From assembly GCA_036186865.1 (NCBI GenBank), contig AP025054.1, forward strand, positions 21,803,318-21,867,317: DNA of 64,000 bases, given 5' to 3'. Within the stretch, counting starts at the first letter, position 1; the number at the start of each line of letters is the position of its first letter. This DNA comes from Eustoma russellianum (Eukaryota > Streptophyta > Magnoliopsida > Gentianales > Gentianaceae). Both the position numbers and the translations under genes were made by a program. Below, in pieces: positions 1 to 10,650 of this stretch. The notes below the pieces were generated by a model, which searched no databases, was not told the DNA's origin, and saw only the letters and a program-made list of their open reading frames with translations.

Positions 1-559
1 AGAGAAATGCTTTTGTTATAATAAATCTCTTTGATAATATGTATACTTCACAGTAACATTGACATTTCATCTCCTAAATATATATTTGAAGACAGCACAC
101 ATAACTATAACTATGGTTTTACTTATGATATCACATTCTGCTGCTCATGACAGTTTTTTCCAAGATGGTTGCAGGTGTAATTCAAGAAGGAATTCAGGAG
201 CTATACACTAATATTTCTTTTGCAGGAATAGGGTTATTTCCTTTGCAGGTGTAACAAGGCCAGGAGTTTTATACTAACATTTTATGCAGGCATTCAAGAA
301 AACAATTGAATGATTGTTTGCAGGTGGATATTGCAAGCTTTTATATATTGGTATTTATTGTTGACTTTACTTTGCAGGTGCTTCAGGTCCAAAAATGTTG
401 TGGATGCTCAAATTAGATCAGTCTTATATATGAAGACAACAAAAATGAAAGATTGAAGATTAAAGACGTTGCAGTCATGGAAGAAACATTGAAGGCTCCT
501 CTTAATGTACATGTTCCAAACTTAGTTGCATCTACCTATGCACTAAGTTTGAGGGGGAG
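1..559 (+). mobile_element. 3' internal end and polypurine tract of a plus-strand Ty1/copia-type element
   Basis: No long reading frame survives. A polypurine tract (TTTGAGGGGGAG, 548-559) precedes an LTR-like sequence, which is how the 3' end of a plant copia element usually looks. The 5' part of the element is outside the window. Positions 165-380 carry a run of TGCAGG-containing units, listed separately. The copia assignment rests on the polypurine tract and the promoter-like features that follow; there is no protein match here. Confidence 0.5.
171..378 (+). repeat. Degenerate array of TTTGCAGG(T) units
   Basis: TGCAGG occurs near 170, 221, 243, 285, 319 and 372, usually preceded by TT and often followed by TGTAA or TGGAT. 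The unit length is irregular (about 22-55 bp). Each unit resembles a plant 3' splice site (pyrimidines then GCAG|G). It could be a decayed minisatellite within the element. Confidence 0.4.
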
Positions 560-875
560 TATAGAGAAATACGTTATACATGCACTACACATGTATAGAT
601 ATGGAGGATAATATGTATATATATTTTATAGCCCTTAGAAATAAGTGGACCCACTGTCCAGTCATCCTGCTTTTCTTATTATTATAGCCGTTAGTCTTCA
701 AAATAGTGTAGAAGATAGTTTTCTAGCCGTTAGTTTTGCATAAGAAGGAAGAGATAATTCTTCCTATATATTAGGCACTTTGTACATACTTTCTGAAAGT
801 GTAAAGAGATTAATAATACTTTGCCTTCATCTTCACCTCTTCTCTTCTCCAATTGATCTTCATTGTTATGTTCAT
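560..875 (+). mobile_element. Probable 3' LTR of the plus-strand copia element
   Basis: The stretch directly follows the polypurine tract. It contains a TATA-like CTATATATTA near 762-773 and an AATAATAC poly(A)-like signal near 812, and it ends close to where the minus-strand copia protease sequence begins. Neither LTR end has clean TG/CA borders that I can fix. The right border could lie anywhere from about 872 to 908. No second LTR is in the window to confirm it. Confidence 0.4.
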
Positions 876-884
876 ACTTTGCTC

Positions 885-1135
885 TTATTGTTGAGTGTTA
901 AAATTCCACAGTTTACCTATAGATATCAAGTGAAAATCTAATTTTGGTACATACATGACTTCCTTTAAAATTATCGTAGGTGTCAAGTGAACTGTTCCTA
1001 TTCCAAGCACACAAAGATTTACACCATTAGTAATCTTAACGATTTTAGGTTTTCGAAAAGCTTTATAGGATGTTAAAGCAGACAAAGCATAAGTCATATA
1101 GTCTGAGGCTCCTGAATCAATAATTCAGGAAATCC
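885..1135 (-). pseudogene. Copia protease fragment (truncated at its C-terminal side)
   Basis: Minus-strand translation gives the retroviral aspartic-protease signature DSGASDYMT just upstream of the first in-frame Met, then the beta-rich segment ending VPKLDFHLISIGKL, typical of the copia protease / GAG-pre-integrase junction. The Trp codon expected before IIDSGAS reads TGA, an in-frame stop. The frame is lost at about 885, where the neighbouring plus-strand LTR-like DNA begins, so integrase, RT and RNase H are missing. Insertion of, or recombination with, the left element would explain this. Confidence 0.75.
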
Positions 1136-1640
1136 TCATTCCATTTGACCAAATACCTGTGGAAGTCATGGTTGCCTGTATTGGTTCTGATGAGCCAAAA
1201 CAAGATGAGTTAGGTGCCTCATTCAGCTGTTTTTAAGAGAGTAGTTGCAATAGTGCCTCGATTTGCCCCTGCGTAGGTAACTGTGACTCTGTTGGTCCCT
1301 GAAACTGAGTAGTATTTGCTATAGACCCTGTTGGAGGTCCCCAGGTAGGAGAGAAACGGGAACTTTGACTTTGATATCCTCCTAAGTTTGTAAACCTTGT
1401 TGATTCTGTCCTGCTAAGTTATGAGAATACCTAAAACCTGGATTCTGTTATTGGAATTGCTTAACTCTTTGGAGTTTGAAACACTCCTCTACCCGATACC
1501 CCGGCTTTTACAAAACTTACAAGTGATCAATGGAGGTTTGTACTTAGATGACCCTCTCCCATAATTGCGTTTAACAGTTAGTACTGTGGGATGGTCAGGT
1601 TGGGAAGTAGGAGAGGAGTTGGGATGTGAGAAAGATGAAC

Positions 1641-2405
1641 TTACTGTAGTGAGAGCTGAACTCGCCAAATTTTGATTTGCATGGCTACCATCATCGCTTT
1701 TATACGGCTTTCCTCATGCCGTATTTTAGAAAAGACAGCATTGAGACTGGGTAAAGGTTTTGTACCAAGAACTCGACTTCGTACGGAGTCAAGTTCCTTG
1801 TTCAGACTATTTAAGAACCTGAAAACACGTTTGACTTCTATAAATTGTCGAAATAGTTGCTCATCAGCAGGAGATGTCCATGCAATAGTTTCAAACAAGT
1901 CGATTTGTTGCCAAACTTTAGTCAGTTGTGAGTAATAGGAGCTGACTGAACCATCTCCTTGACGAATATCTTGAAGCTTAGCTTCAAGTTCATAGATCTC
2001 AGCAATATTGTCCTTTTTAGAATAAAGCTCACGAGCAGCTTTCCAAATCTCAGCAGCAGTAGTATACAACATAAAGTTGTCTCCAATTTCTGGTGTCATA
2101 GAGCTTATAAGCCATGACATTATCATTGAATTTTCTGATCTCCACTGTCTAAAACGTGAATCATTGGTTGCAGGTATAGGTATTTCTCCATAGAAGTAAT
2201 CGTCTTTTCCTCTTCCTATAATAAACATCTCTACTGCTTCGCTCCATGATAGATAATTGGATCCGGAGAGTTTATGATTTGTTATCATGATTGAGTTACT
2301 GTCCACAGAATGTGGAAGAGAGTTCTGGATCTGGGTCTGGGATGAAACCTCCTCAGTTTGAGGAGAAGGCATTGAGGTTGCAGTAGATGAAGTGGGATCA
2401 GCCAT
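1641..2405 (-). CDS. gag: Ty1/copia Gag N-terminal domain (remnant)
   Basis: The 254-aa frame starts with a Met after a 5' leader. It carries the copia Gag signature (residues about 40-75: ITNHKLSGSNYLSWSEAVEM), a WLISSM motif near residue 97, and the helical UBN2/Retrotran_gag region up to about residue 230. This protein forms the virus-like particle that packages element RNA. Downstream in the element direction (about 1480-1560) a CX2C...C zinc-knuckle relic can be read, but frameshifts interrupt it. The protease fragment follows at 885-1135. Gag is open but cut off from a functional pol, so it is probably non-functional by itself. Confidence 0.8.
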   Translation of the reverse strand: MADPTSSTATSMPSPQTEEVSSQTQIQNSLPHSVDSNSIMITNHKLSGSNYLSWSEAVEMFIIGRGKDDYFYGEIPIPATNDSRFRQWRSENSMIMSWLISSMTPEIGDNFMLYTTAAEIWKAARELYSKKDNIAEIYELEAKLQDIRQGDGSVSSYYSQLTKVWQQIDLFETIAWTSPADEQLFRQFIEVKRVFRFLNSLNKELDSVRSRVLGTKPLPSLNAVFSKIRHEESRIKAMMVAMQIKIWRVQLSLQ

Positions 2406-3175
2406 AGAGAATTTTCAAGCGTAAGGTAGTGCAGGATGAACTGGTTTCAGAGAAGAAATGGTAGAAGAGAGATACATTTGAGAAACAAGCGTGATAATGT
2501 GATAGAGAAATAAAGTTACGAAAAGACAGAGAAAGATGGGTGGCTAGGACTAGATGAGTAATAAGTGCATGGGAAAGAATGAAATTGCAATAAGAAAGAA
2601 GGCCTGATTTGAAAGCTTGGAGACTAGTACAAGCAAAGAAGAAGTATTTTGTAATAAGGATGACGGGGGTAGCATGCAGAAAGAGAAAAAAAATTGGGAC
2701 GTGGTTTAAAAGCTGGGCAAGTGGTCCTTAAATAATATATATGGATAATGTGTTGTCAACATGCAAAGTGGCCACATTTGAATAAAAAACACAAAACGAT
2801 AGATCCTAACGAAGATTAGATAGTGGGACACGTGATCGAATCTGATTGGATGAGCCCACCGTCCGCCAATTACAAAAAAAAATAGTTTTCCTGGATCTTC
2901 TAGATACTTTCACTGTGAAGAATAGAAATCATATGAAGAACACTTCCTGTATTATAAGAACTACTCAGTTTGTGATTAGAATAAAAAAATATCAAATAGA
3001 TGATCAATTCTTCAGAGGAAAGTAGCAGAACAGAGAAAGTACAATTTCGGTGAACTTTTCTGGATTTGTTAGAAACCAGGCCTTTTTATATGGCATAGGA
3101 TCGAAAACAGATCTTGAATGAAAGATGAAGATCTTGAATAAAGATGAAGATGAAAAAACACAGAATAGCCTTTTT

Positions 3176-3188
3176 GGCTCTGATACCA
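3176..3188 (-). other. Primer-binding site of the minus-strand copia element
   Basis: In element sense it reads TGGTATCAGAGCC, the sequence complementary to the 3' end of plant initiator tRNA-Met used for minus-strand cDNA priming. It abuts the LTR border directly. Confidence 0.85.
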
Positions 3189-3450
3189 TGACCAAAATGA
3201 GAAATACTTAAATGAAAGCCAACGGATTCAAGGAATTTATTATTCAATCAGAAAACATCTCAGAATGCAATGTGAAACCTTTTAGAGTTTCATCCTACCA
3301 TTAATGCTACCAACTCCTTTCTTATATACAGATTTACATAGAATGTAGAACTTCATTCCTAACGGTCCTATTTCTGTTACCAACGGTAACATTTAAGAAA
3401 AGAATAAAATATAGTAAAATAAGGATATTGTCATCTTCTGCTGTACATCA
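3189..3450 (-). mobile_element. 5' LTR of the minus-strand copia element
   Basis: Begins with TG beside the PBS and ends near CATCA (outer border uncertain by a few bases, 3438-3450). In element sense it contains a TATA box (TGTATATAAG, plus positions 3321-3330) and AATAATAAA about 100 nt later, matching a compact copia LTR of about 260 bp. The partner LTR is absent because the element is truncated at about 885. Confidence 0.7.
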
Positions 3451-4560
3451 AAAATATACACTTGTAACTATCAAATATTTCAACACAAAAAGACCATCTA
3501 GGTGGGCAGGAATTAACCATAGTGACAAGAACCGCCACTTACATATGCAACCCAGAATGGCCAAGAACAAAAAGGCCAATCAAGGCCAAGGCCAACATTT
3601 CAACCTTTCCCTTCCCCTTATGAAACAAAAAAAAAAAAAAAGGAGAAAGAGAAGAGTGGAAGGAGCGCCTTTGTTAAGTTTAGAAGATGCACGAATGATA
3701 AAAGACCAGCTCCACAACTATAACGTTGTTAGCATTGATTTCTTATTAAAAGGCTTGAGAAGTTGATTTAAGTCAGCAACCTACAAACTCACCTTTTAGC
3801 TGCATAGATAAGCAAATCGTGCCAACTGAAAATAGCTTGGTTTATTTTCCCTTATAATAATTTTTATATATTTTTGTTATTATTATTATTTTACTTTTTA
3901 AATCAAACCCTAATATTTGAAAAGGAGAAATCAATTAGTTATGATTGAGACACTGAAACTGGAAAATTTTGAACTAACATATCCATCTGATACAGCAACA
4001 ATACTCAAGCATTTTCTCATTATGTGGGTTTATATGGATCAATCATTTCTCTTGTGTTTTATTTATTTAATTTATTTTTTTGTGTTATGTTTTGCTTTTT
4101 TTATCATAGCTTAAATCCTATCTCTTAGTGTGTCTCCTAATGGTGGAAGGCCTAGATTTTTATCAAGTTCCAAAACTTACGCCCATTTCGGATCCGGAGC
4201 ACCACAATCTGCACACACACGATTATCTTTTTGAAGCAAAAGATCCTTCAATCTTCTTTTACCTGCGCATGAGGCAGAACAATATATAGATATGATATTA
4301 CAAGGCCAATAGTGGTCTGAATAAATGAACCCTAGATCACAAATCTCATTTTATGTTTACTTGGAGATATTTTTTTTTATCATCGTTCCTTTTTGTTATT
4401 ATTACTTTTCCTTTTTCTTTATTGGTGCATCCTAGAAGTAAGCAAGTCACGTCAAACGAGAGACTTAACAATCATAATCTGTTCCAGAATTTTCATAATT
4501 AATCCTGTCCAGCAGCTTCATTTATTATAAGAAACAAACTTAACAATTCGATTCGTTTTT
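3451..4560. other. Unassigned intergenic DNA
   Basis: No recognised gene or element. A 112-codon plus-strand frame (3428-3766) is interrupted by an A-run encoding poly-Lys and has no recognisable domain, so I do not call it a gene. The rest is AT-rich with T-tracts. Confidence 0.5.
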
Positions 4561-4579
4561 CTCATTTACAAGCAGGGAC

Positions 4580-5215
4580 AAACAAATTTTTTTATAAACT
4601 GGACCAACTCACCGAACCAAACCGAATCAAACCAATAAAAACCGAACTGCAGTTTAGCAGTCAGGTTTAAAAATTTTGAAAACCAAACCATTTCATACGG
4701 TCCGGTTTTCGGTTTTGGAACTTTAGGCCGTAAAAACAGGAAAGGACCGTTTCTATAAAATATATATACTTTATAATACATTTTATAAAATATATATTTT
4801 ATAAATATGTAAAATATATAATTTTACAAAAATATATAGGATATATTATAAAATATATAAAATATATTATTTTATAAAAATTGGACCAAACAGTTTCTAT
4901 AAAATATATATATTTTTATATAATATATATTTTATAAAATATGCAAAATGTATAAAATAAATATATATTTTTTGCAATTTGTTTAGTTGTCTTGTAATTT
5001 ATTTAGTTGGTTATTTGGTTTGTAATTTTAGATTTTTTTTTTGCTCAAAATTGTATTTAATTAAATAAATTAGAAAAACTGGAACCAAACCAAACCGGAC
5101 CGATCAAACAGTTTGTTGACCGGTTTCGATCAAGTTTCGGTTTTACCATTTCCAAACCGTTACAAACGTTTCGGTTTGTAATATGTCCAAAAACCGGCCG
5201 GACTAGACCATTCAC
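4580..5215. repeat. Palindromic AACCGG-rich repeat with an AT-rich core (MITE-like)
   Basis: The left arm (about 4590-4750) and right arm (about 5080-5210) are rich in complementary ACCGAACC/GGTTCGGT-type words, for example CGGTCCGGTTTTCGGTTTTGG on the left against AACCAAACCGGACCG on the right. Between them lies about 250 bp of (TAAAATATAT)-like sequence, with the phrase TTTCTATAAAATATATATA present twice (4750 and 4895). The arms are imperfect and I cannot find a clear target duplication. Such AACCGG-rich repeats are common in plant intergenic DNA. Confidence 0.4.
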
Positions 5216-6017
5216 ACTCTTATTTAAAAGAAATCTGCAGGTTGCAGATTTTTTAAAATAGTCAAAGGTTTTTTTTTTTTTGGAAGCATAGTCAGATTTA
5301 AGGTTTAAATCAAAAAGTGCAGAAAGATATCTATAATTTCATATTAAAGTTTTTCGTGCGTTAAGATTTCAGATATATAAGTCAAATTTGGCGAATTTAC
5401 AAGAGATGGTTGCCTTAAAAAACGCACCAATAAGCCTAGCTTGCTCAAATATAGTTGACTTACAATAACATATCCAATATCTCCTATCAACCTTTACAAA
5501 AGAGAGTTGTCTTAAAAGAACAACATCAACCCTAACTTGCCTAAAGTATAGACGACTTACAAGAAGCAAACTCAAATCTAATGCTAAACTTTGTTTTCAA
5601 TACCAAACAGCCAAAGATCCACAAACCTAAGTAGGGATAAACAACACAGTAGAAGAAAAAGAGAAGTTATAGACTCATACAACAAGAATAAACAACTCCA
5701 GAAAGCCTTCATTACTTGTTGCCAAAACTACGAACAAAATCTCAGAGACAACAATTGACAATTGATAAAAGTACAAAGTAAATTCACAGTAGCCTTCAAA
5801 TCCCCAATCCAGTTAAAGGGAATCCACATTGTGTAGCACAGTAGAACCAAAGCAAACGTGCATATGACATATTTGAGGTGCAACTACCCAGCAATTTGGA
5901 ATTTTGACAAGCCCATTGGGACTTCCAAACTTTATTTTGATGTCAAATGGATCAGAGAGAACATAAAGAGGACCATCTAGACATTATAGAGACAAAGCTT
6001 ATGATAGAATTTTCATT
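5216..6017 (-). other. Probable LINE 3' untranslated region and unassigned flank
   Basis: A T13 run at 5269-5281 is a candidate for the poly(A) tail of the minus-strand LINE. If so, about 740 bp of 3' UTR separates it from the last recognisable coding sequence. No other gene signal is visible. Confidence 0.35.
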
Positions 6018-7214
6018 GAGATACCTAGATGAATAGAAAAGTTTTTAATTGAACTTACTATTCTTGTATCCCTTCTAGGAGTCAACAGCGCACCTGATGC
6101 CTCTATAATTTCTTTAATTACTGCTTGAGTGTTTCTTCCAATTTGTTGGTAAAATGCTTACTTCTTTCTTTCCAGATGCAGTATATTGTGGCTGAGAATC
6201 CAAAGTGAACAATGTCTTTCTGAAATTTTGGAGTTTCAATTGTTGTAGGAGGAGAGCCAAGTGATGTGCTTTGCCAGTTGAATAGCATGTCCTTGCATTT
6301 TATTTGATTCAGATTTGCTGCCCCCTCTTTTGATGTATAAGGGCATTGAAAGAAGAGGAGCTCATGGTCTTCCATGAACCTGTCACAAAATACACATGAG
6401 TTAGTATTAATTAATACATAATTTAAAAGTTTGTCTTGTATATTCATCCTAATCCAATATTGAAACCAAACAATTTTCTCCCATTCAGCAATAGGGAGGA
6501 GAGTTTAAAGGGCCTTTGTTGCATTTTTCATAGAAAAATAAGAGTAAGGCTTCCAAATCAAGAAGTCATCCCCCTGTCTTTTGCAAATTACTCTGCAAGC
6601 CTCATTAAAAGAAATGATTTGATCATCTCATCCTCTATCATACGGAAGTCTCTGCTCAGATCCTTTAATAACCATTGAAACTCTCTGCTCAGATCCTTTA
6701 ATAACCATTGAAACTCTGACATCTTTAGGGATATTTAACTTCCTCCTGGGTTATTTACACTTATGATACCTCATGGGTGTTATGGGTCATTCCAAAATGA
6801 AGCAAATGCTCCATTGCCAATGACTCTGCCTATACAGTGAGCATATTTATCCCTTACCCAAAGAGATCTTTCAAGATCCAAGTCGCCCTCTTAAAATGAT
6901 TGTATGGACCCATTTGACCCAATTTCACATACATTCCAAATACTTTTCATAATCTATACATCATTTACAAGTACCAAATAAGGGACACCCAAACCTCCCT
7001 AATCTTTGAGCTGACAGATAGTCTTTCATTTTACTTTTGCTTTTTCTGTTCCTTTCCAAAGAAAAGCCGTCAAAATTTTATCTATTTTCCTAATGATCCT
7101 TCTAGGTAAAATGTATGAGGCAATTCAATATCTCACTGTAGCAATAAGGAATGAATTGATAAGCTAAAGTCTACCACCATATGAAAGCTTTGAGCTTGTA
7201 TAGCTTTGTCCACT
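6018..7214 (-). pseudogene. LINE ORF2 C-terminal part (RT end plus zf-RVT), 3' half of the split LINE
   Basis: Minus-strand translation shows, in order, degenerate RT thumb/connection sequence with the LINE words IDKILTAFLWKGTEK and GGLGVPYLV (about 7000-7090), then the RT zinc-binding domain CVFCDRFMEDHELLFFQC with IWKERSKHF after it (6118-6447). A C-terminal tail KEIIEASGALLTPRRDTR is read in a shifted frame at about 6050-6115. Several frameshifts and stops make it a pseudogene. At 7214 the coding sequence stops abruptly at the target duplication of element A. The upstream part resumes at 40917. Confidence 0.85.
6649..6714. repeat. 33-bp tandem duplication
   Basis: The unit starting TCTCTGCTCAGATCC and ending CCATTGAAAC occurs twice in direct succession (6649-6681 and 6682-6714) within the LINE pseudogene. 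It is probably a local replication-slippage duplication. Confidence 0.85.
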
Positions 7215-7219
7215 ATTTG
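7215..7219. repeat. Target-site duplication of element A (left copy)
   Basis: ATTTG here matches ATTTG at 40912-40916 on the far side of element A. It marks a single integration event into the LINE. Confidence 0.93.
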
Positions 7220-7505
7220 TGTAGCGCCCCGCTCCCGAGCCCTAGCATCGGGAACAGTGCACCCGCCGTATCTCACTAAGGAGAATACAAGGCGTCGAAT
7301 AAATCTCTTACATGTCAGAAATGACGTAGAAATTTTTTTTCCTCGCGGAAACGTAAATCATAACTTAAATTAAACTCCATTAATCGTCATTACATTACTG
7401 AATAAAACTCTAATAATAAAAGTACTACAGAAGTCTATAAAAATCCCCAAAAGATAACTACCAAAAATCAGCTGCAGAGTTCCCCTCGTATCCTAGCTGC
7501 AGCTA

Positions 7506-7576
7506 TCAACCAGCCCACTCAGCTATGTCCGTCCCGGCCTCAACAAAGATGTGCTCGTAGTCCTCATCCGGCTCAC
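7506..7576 (-). CDS. Putative LTR-borne terminal exon encoding an acidic peptide (family A)
   Basis: In element sense a pyrimidine-rich tract ends CCCAG at 7577 and the following 71 nt read EPDEDYEHIFVEAGTDIAEW, then AG and a stop. Family C has a 71-nt counterpart, EHEEEYDYIFAEDGVDTVIW, and family B a 65-nt counterpart, DSGYDYIWVGEDSEWAHWDT. The shared pattern is acidic-Y-(D/E)-x-I-(F/W)-(V/A), with WA near the end. Joined to the candidate donor at 8964, the frame stays open upstream for about 40 codons but contains no Met, so in A it is either decayed or needs another exon. The copy in the right LTR lies at 37698-37768. Function is unknown. Confidence 0.4.
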
Positions 7577-7587
7577 CTGGGAAGTAG

Positions 7588-7609
7588 GGGTGAGTGACAG
7601 AAATCACCC
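7588..7609. other. Conserved hairpin next to the putative acceptor (family A)
   Basis: GGGTGA (7588-7593) pairs with TCACCC (7604-7609) around a 10-nt loop. At the same position family B has TGAGTGAC/GTCACTCA and family C has TGAGTGA/TCACTCA. It lies 11-32 nt upstream of the acceptor in element sense. Confidence 0.55.
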
Positions 7610-7874
7610 AGTAGATGCCCGCCTCAAACAAATACAAAACGTACATACCGAAATGATATAGCCACATAGCACATAAACATGATATAACATATAGCACATA
7701 TATATAAGATAACACGCATAAGATAAAGTAAATGCGATAAGTAAAGCACTCCACATAAAAATGCACAAGTACGTGATGCATGCTCAATTAACGTGTCACA
7801 CGCAACAAGAATCATGTCATGCAATATGCCCTAGACCTATATGCAATGCATGATCCCGGGATTGACTGGATGCC

Positions 7875-8081
7875 TGTAGCCCGTGCACTACAATCCACCC
7901 TTGCGGATGCCCGTGGCCCGTGCACCACGATCCACCCCAACCGATGCCCGTGGCCCGTGCACTACGATCCACCATAACCAAGTATCCATGGCCCGTACAC
8001 CATGATCCATCATAATCACATACTCATGGCCCGTACACCATGGTCCTCTTCACTCGAGCGTCTGAGACTCGTGCATCTCAG
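7875..8081. repeat. Hairpin array with compensating arms, family A left LTR
   Basis: Six units share an 8-nt loop CCCGTRCA (one CTCGTGCA) but differ in the 5-6-nt arms: TGTAG/CTACA, CGTGG/CCACG, CGTGG/CTACG, CATGG/CCATG, CATGG/CCATG and CTGAGA/TCTCAG. A possible seventh (TGGG/CCCA) is at 8134-8150. Spacers between units are about 15-25 bp and contain ATCCAYC. The array in the right LTR occupies 38067-38273; there unit 3 has regained the fully paired CCACG arm and unit 6 has loop CCCGTGCA. Confidence 0.8.
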
Positions 8082-9304
8082 CCCACTCCAAATGCAATGC
8101 ACGTGCCATGAATGCAGCAACAACCAAATCGCCTGGGGCCCGTACGCCCATCCTCACCATCTCCGGCACTCAATATTTGGCTTCGTAAAATTTTCGAATA
8201 TTGGAAAGTTGTTATTTATCACCACCCTCATTTTTTCCTTAGCTTGTAATAATTTACCAGAATTTCCTACTAATTTACCCTATGATTCCCTTATTTAATT
8301 TTATTTATTACTATTAATTTTTGATTACCTAACTTTACCAAACTTCAGAAATTAAGTGAAAATAATTTAATTTTGACCTTTTATATTTTTTGGAATTTAT
8401 TTGAATTTTATTGGTATTTAATTATATTTCCCTGGTCTGATCCGCCAGAGCCGATACATTTTTTTTTTGAGAGATTAATGGGCCGCCTTCGGCCCGACCC
8501 GCTGGCCAGTCGACCCGGTCCGTTGGCTGGCCTATTCTCCGTCTTACTTTATTTATTTATTTATTTATTTATTTATTGGCTGTTCCACCAGTGGCAACCC
8601 GCGCTGTGATTCGTTTTTTCGTTCCCAACCCCCATTTTCTCCTATTTCCAGTCTATAGGAACCTATTCTAAGGCCAAAACATAACTTTTTAAAGGCTCCT
8701 AATGTGAAAGTTCCCCCTTTTCCCCATTTTTAAGGATATTTTGCTTTCGATTCAATCATACCACCAATTTCACACACATACACGCACATAGCAGCCACAA
8801 ACAAAATATCTCATGCTTTCCAACATACACAAAATTAACAACTTAAGCAAATAAAAACAACGGAACAAAATTTACAACTTAAACAATTAAACAACGAAAC
8901 ACATTAGTATACCATCAAAGCATGCATGAATCATATCCGTTTGAGGGGGGGAAGAGACACCTACCTTTTTGACGAATTAACTTCCTACGTAGAATCTCTT
9001 CTTTCCAACCCCGCTGACCTCTATACTTGGTGTTGGACAAATCCTTCCTTCCTCCCTAAAGGCCTCGGAAGGACAAAAAACTTTAACTTCCACACTTAAT
9101 CTAGAAAGTTGACAAGTACAACTTTAAACACCTTTTCGTTTATCATTTTATTACCGTTTCAATTTCTAATTTATCATCCACGTGTAAGTATACCCACGTA
9201 TATGTCCGTGCCCATACACATGCATATACGCGCTTATACTTACATGTTTCATCCTCGGCCTACTTTTCACATAACACACAAACCTTAACCCCATAAGAGT
9301 CATC

Positions 9305-9340
<36 letters not shown>

Positions 9341-10598
9341 CCCTAGACCAATCACCGGCCGCTACATCCATTGCTGCCGTAATCACAATTTACATATGTA
9401 AATATATAATTATATATACGGTGCCAACACACATACCCATATGCACACAACAATTCTTCGATAATATTGTTGACATTTGAAAAATATACATAAAGCCCAA
9501 AGCAAACTTAAAGGGCTGTAAACGTAAACAAATTTAAAAAAATTTCTCATCTTATCTTCATTTTTTGAAAGGTTCCAAAATATCGTTTTTTTTTTAAAAA
9601 AAATATTTTCACCGAATCAAATTCTTAATTTAAATCTGACCAACTTCCAGTAACATCATCATCAAGCCCTTTTCTAACTTTCTAACATTGGATTTCTCTA
9701 AGAAATTCAGTATCAACGAAATTTTCTTTTTTTGTGTCTTTGTGTGTTTTTTTTTCCCTTTAAATATAATTCTAGAATAGTATTTGTCTCCTTTTTCAGC
9801 TTCTTGACAAATTAATTGTAATCGAAATTTCCAATATACCAGTTAGCATAAATTATTGTACTCTAAAAACAGAAGTTCACAACATTAATATATACATATA
9901 TTATCGGCACAAACAAATGTTCACATATAAATATGCAAGGCAACAAGTATGTATACCATATACAAAACTTATATATATTCACTATGCATTAAAATACATG
10001 TCTTTGGCAAAATATTTATACAACCAATTATGCCATCATATATACTTATGCATGACTCAATTTGATACGAAAATAGTATAGTAACTTCGTAAAAGCATAG
10101 CAAATATAGTAAGGATACTTGCCTCGGATCTTGATTAAACGTACTACGCGAAGAATCGGGGTTGAACGGATGAAGAAATTGCTTGTTCTTGGCCTTAAGA
10201 CTGGCGGCGTCTTGGGATAAATAAAGAGGGAGGGCTGGCCGCTGTTTTTTTTGATGCTATGGGTGTATATGTGTATAAATATAAATATAAAAAGAGAGAG
10301 AAATTTCACCCCTTTCTTTGTTTTCTTGTGGCTGGCAGCAAAAGTGCTGGGAGTGGGGTGCTGCCGTGGGGAGAAAAGAGAAGGAATAAGGTGGAAGTTT
10401 AGGTGCTATGTATGTATAGATATAGACGTGGGTTAGGGTTTAGGTTATCTTATTCTAGTGTGATTAGGATTAGTTTAAATTCAAACTTCATCTATCTACT
10501 TCATAATCATATTAAGATTTTAAGTTTTAAATTTATCTTCTTTTATTTTCTTTTCCTGTTCTAATTCTCTTTTTTTTTTGCCGTGTGTGTATAATATG

Positions 10599-10650
<52 letters not shown>

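Noticed and set aside
3428..3766. 112-codon plus-strand frame
   Set aside because: Starts inside the copia LTR border, contains a slippage-prone A-run, and matches nothing I recognise.
10251..10436. 61-codon frame near the A LTR promoter (also at 40482)
   Set aside because: Antisense to the inferred A promoter/5' leader and without recognisable features. It is conserved only because the two LTRs are copies.
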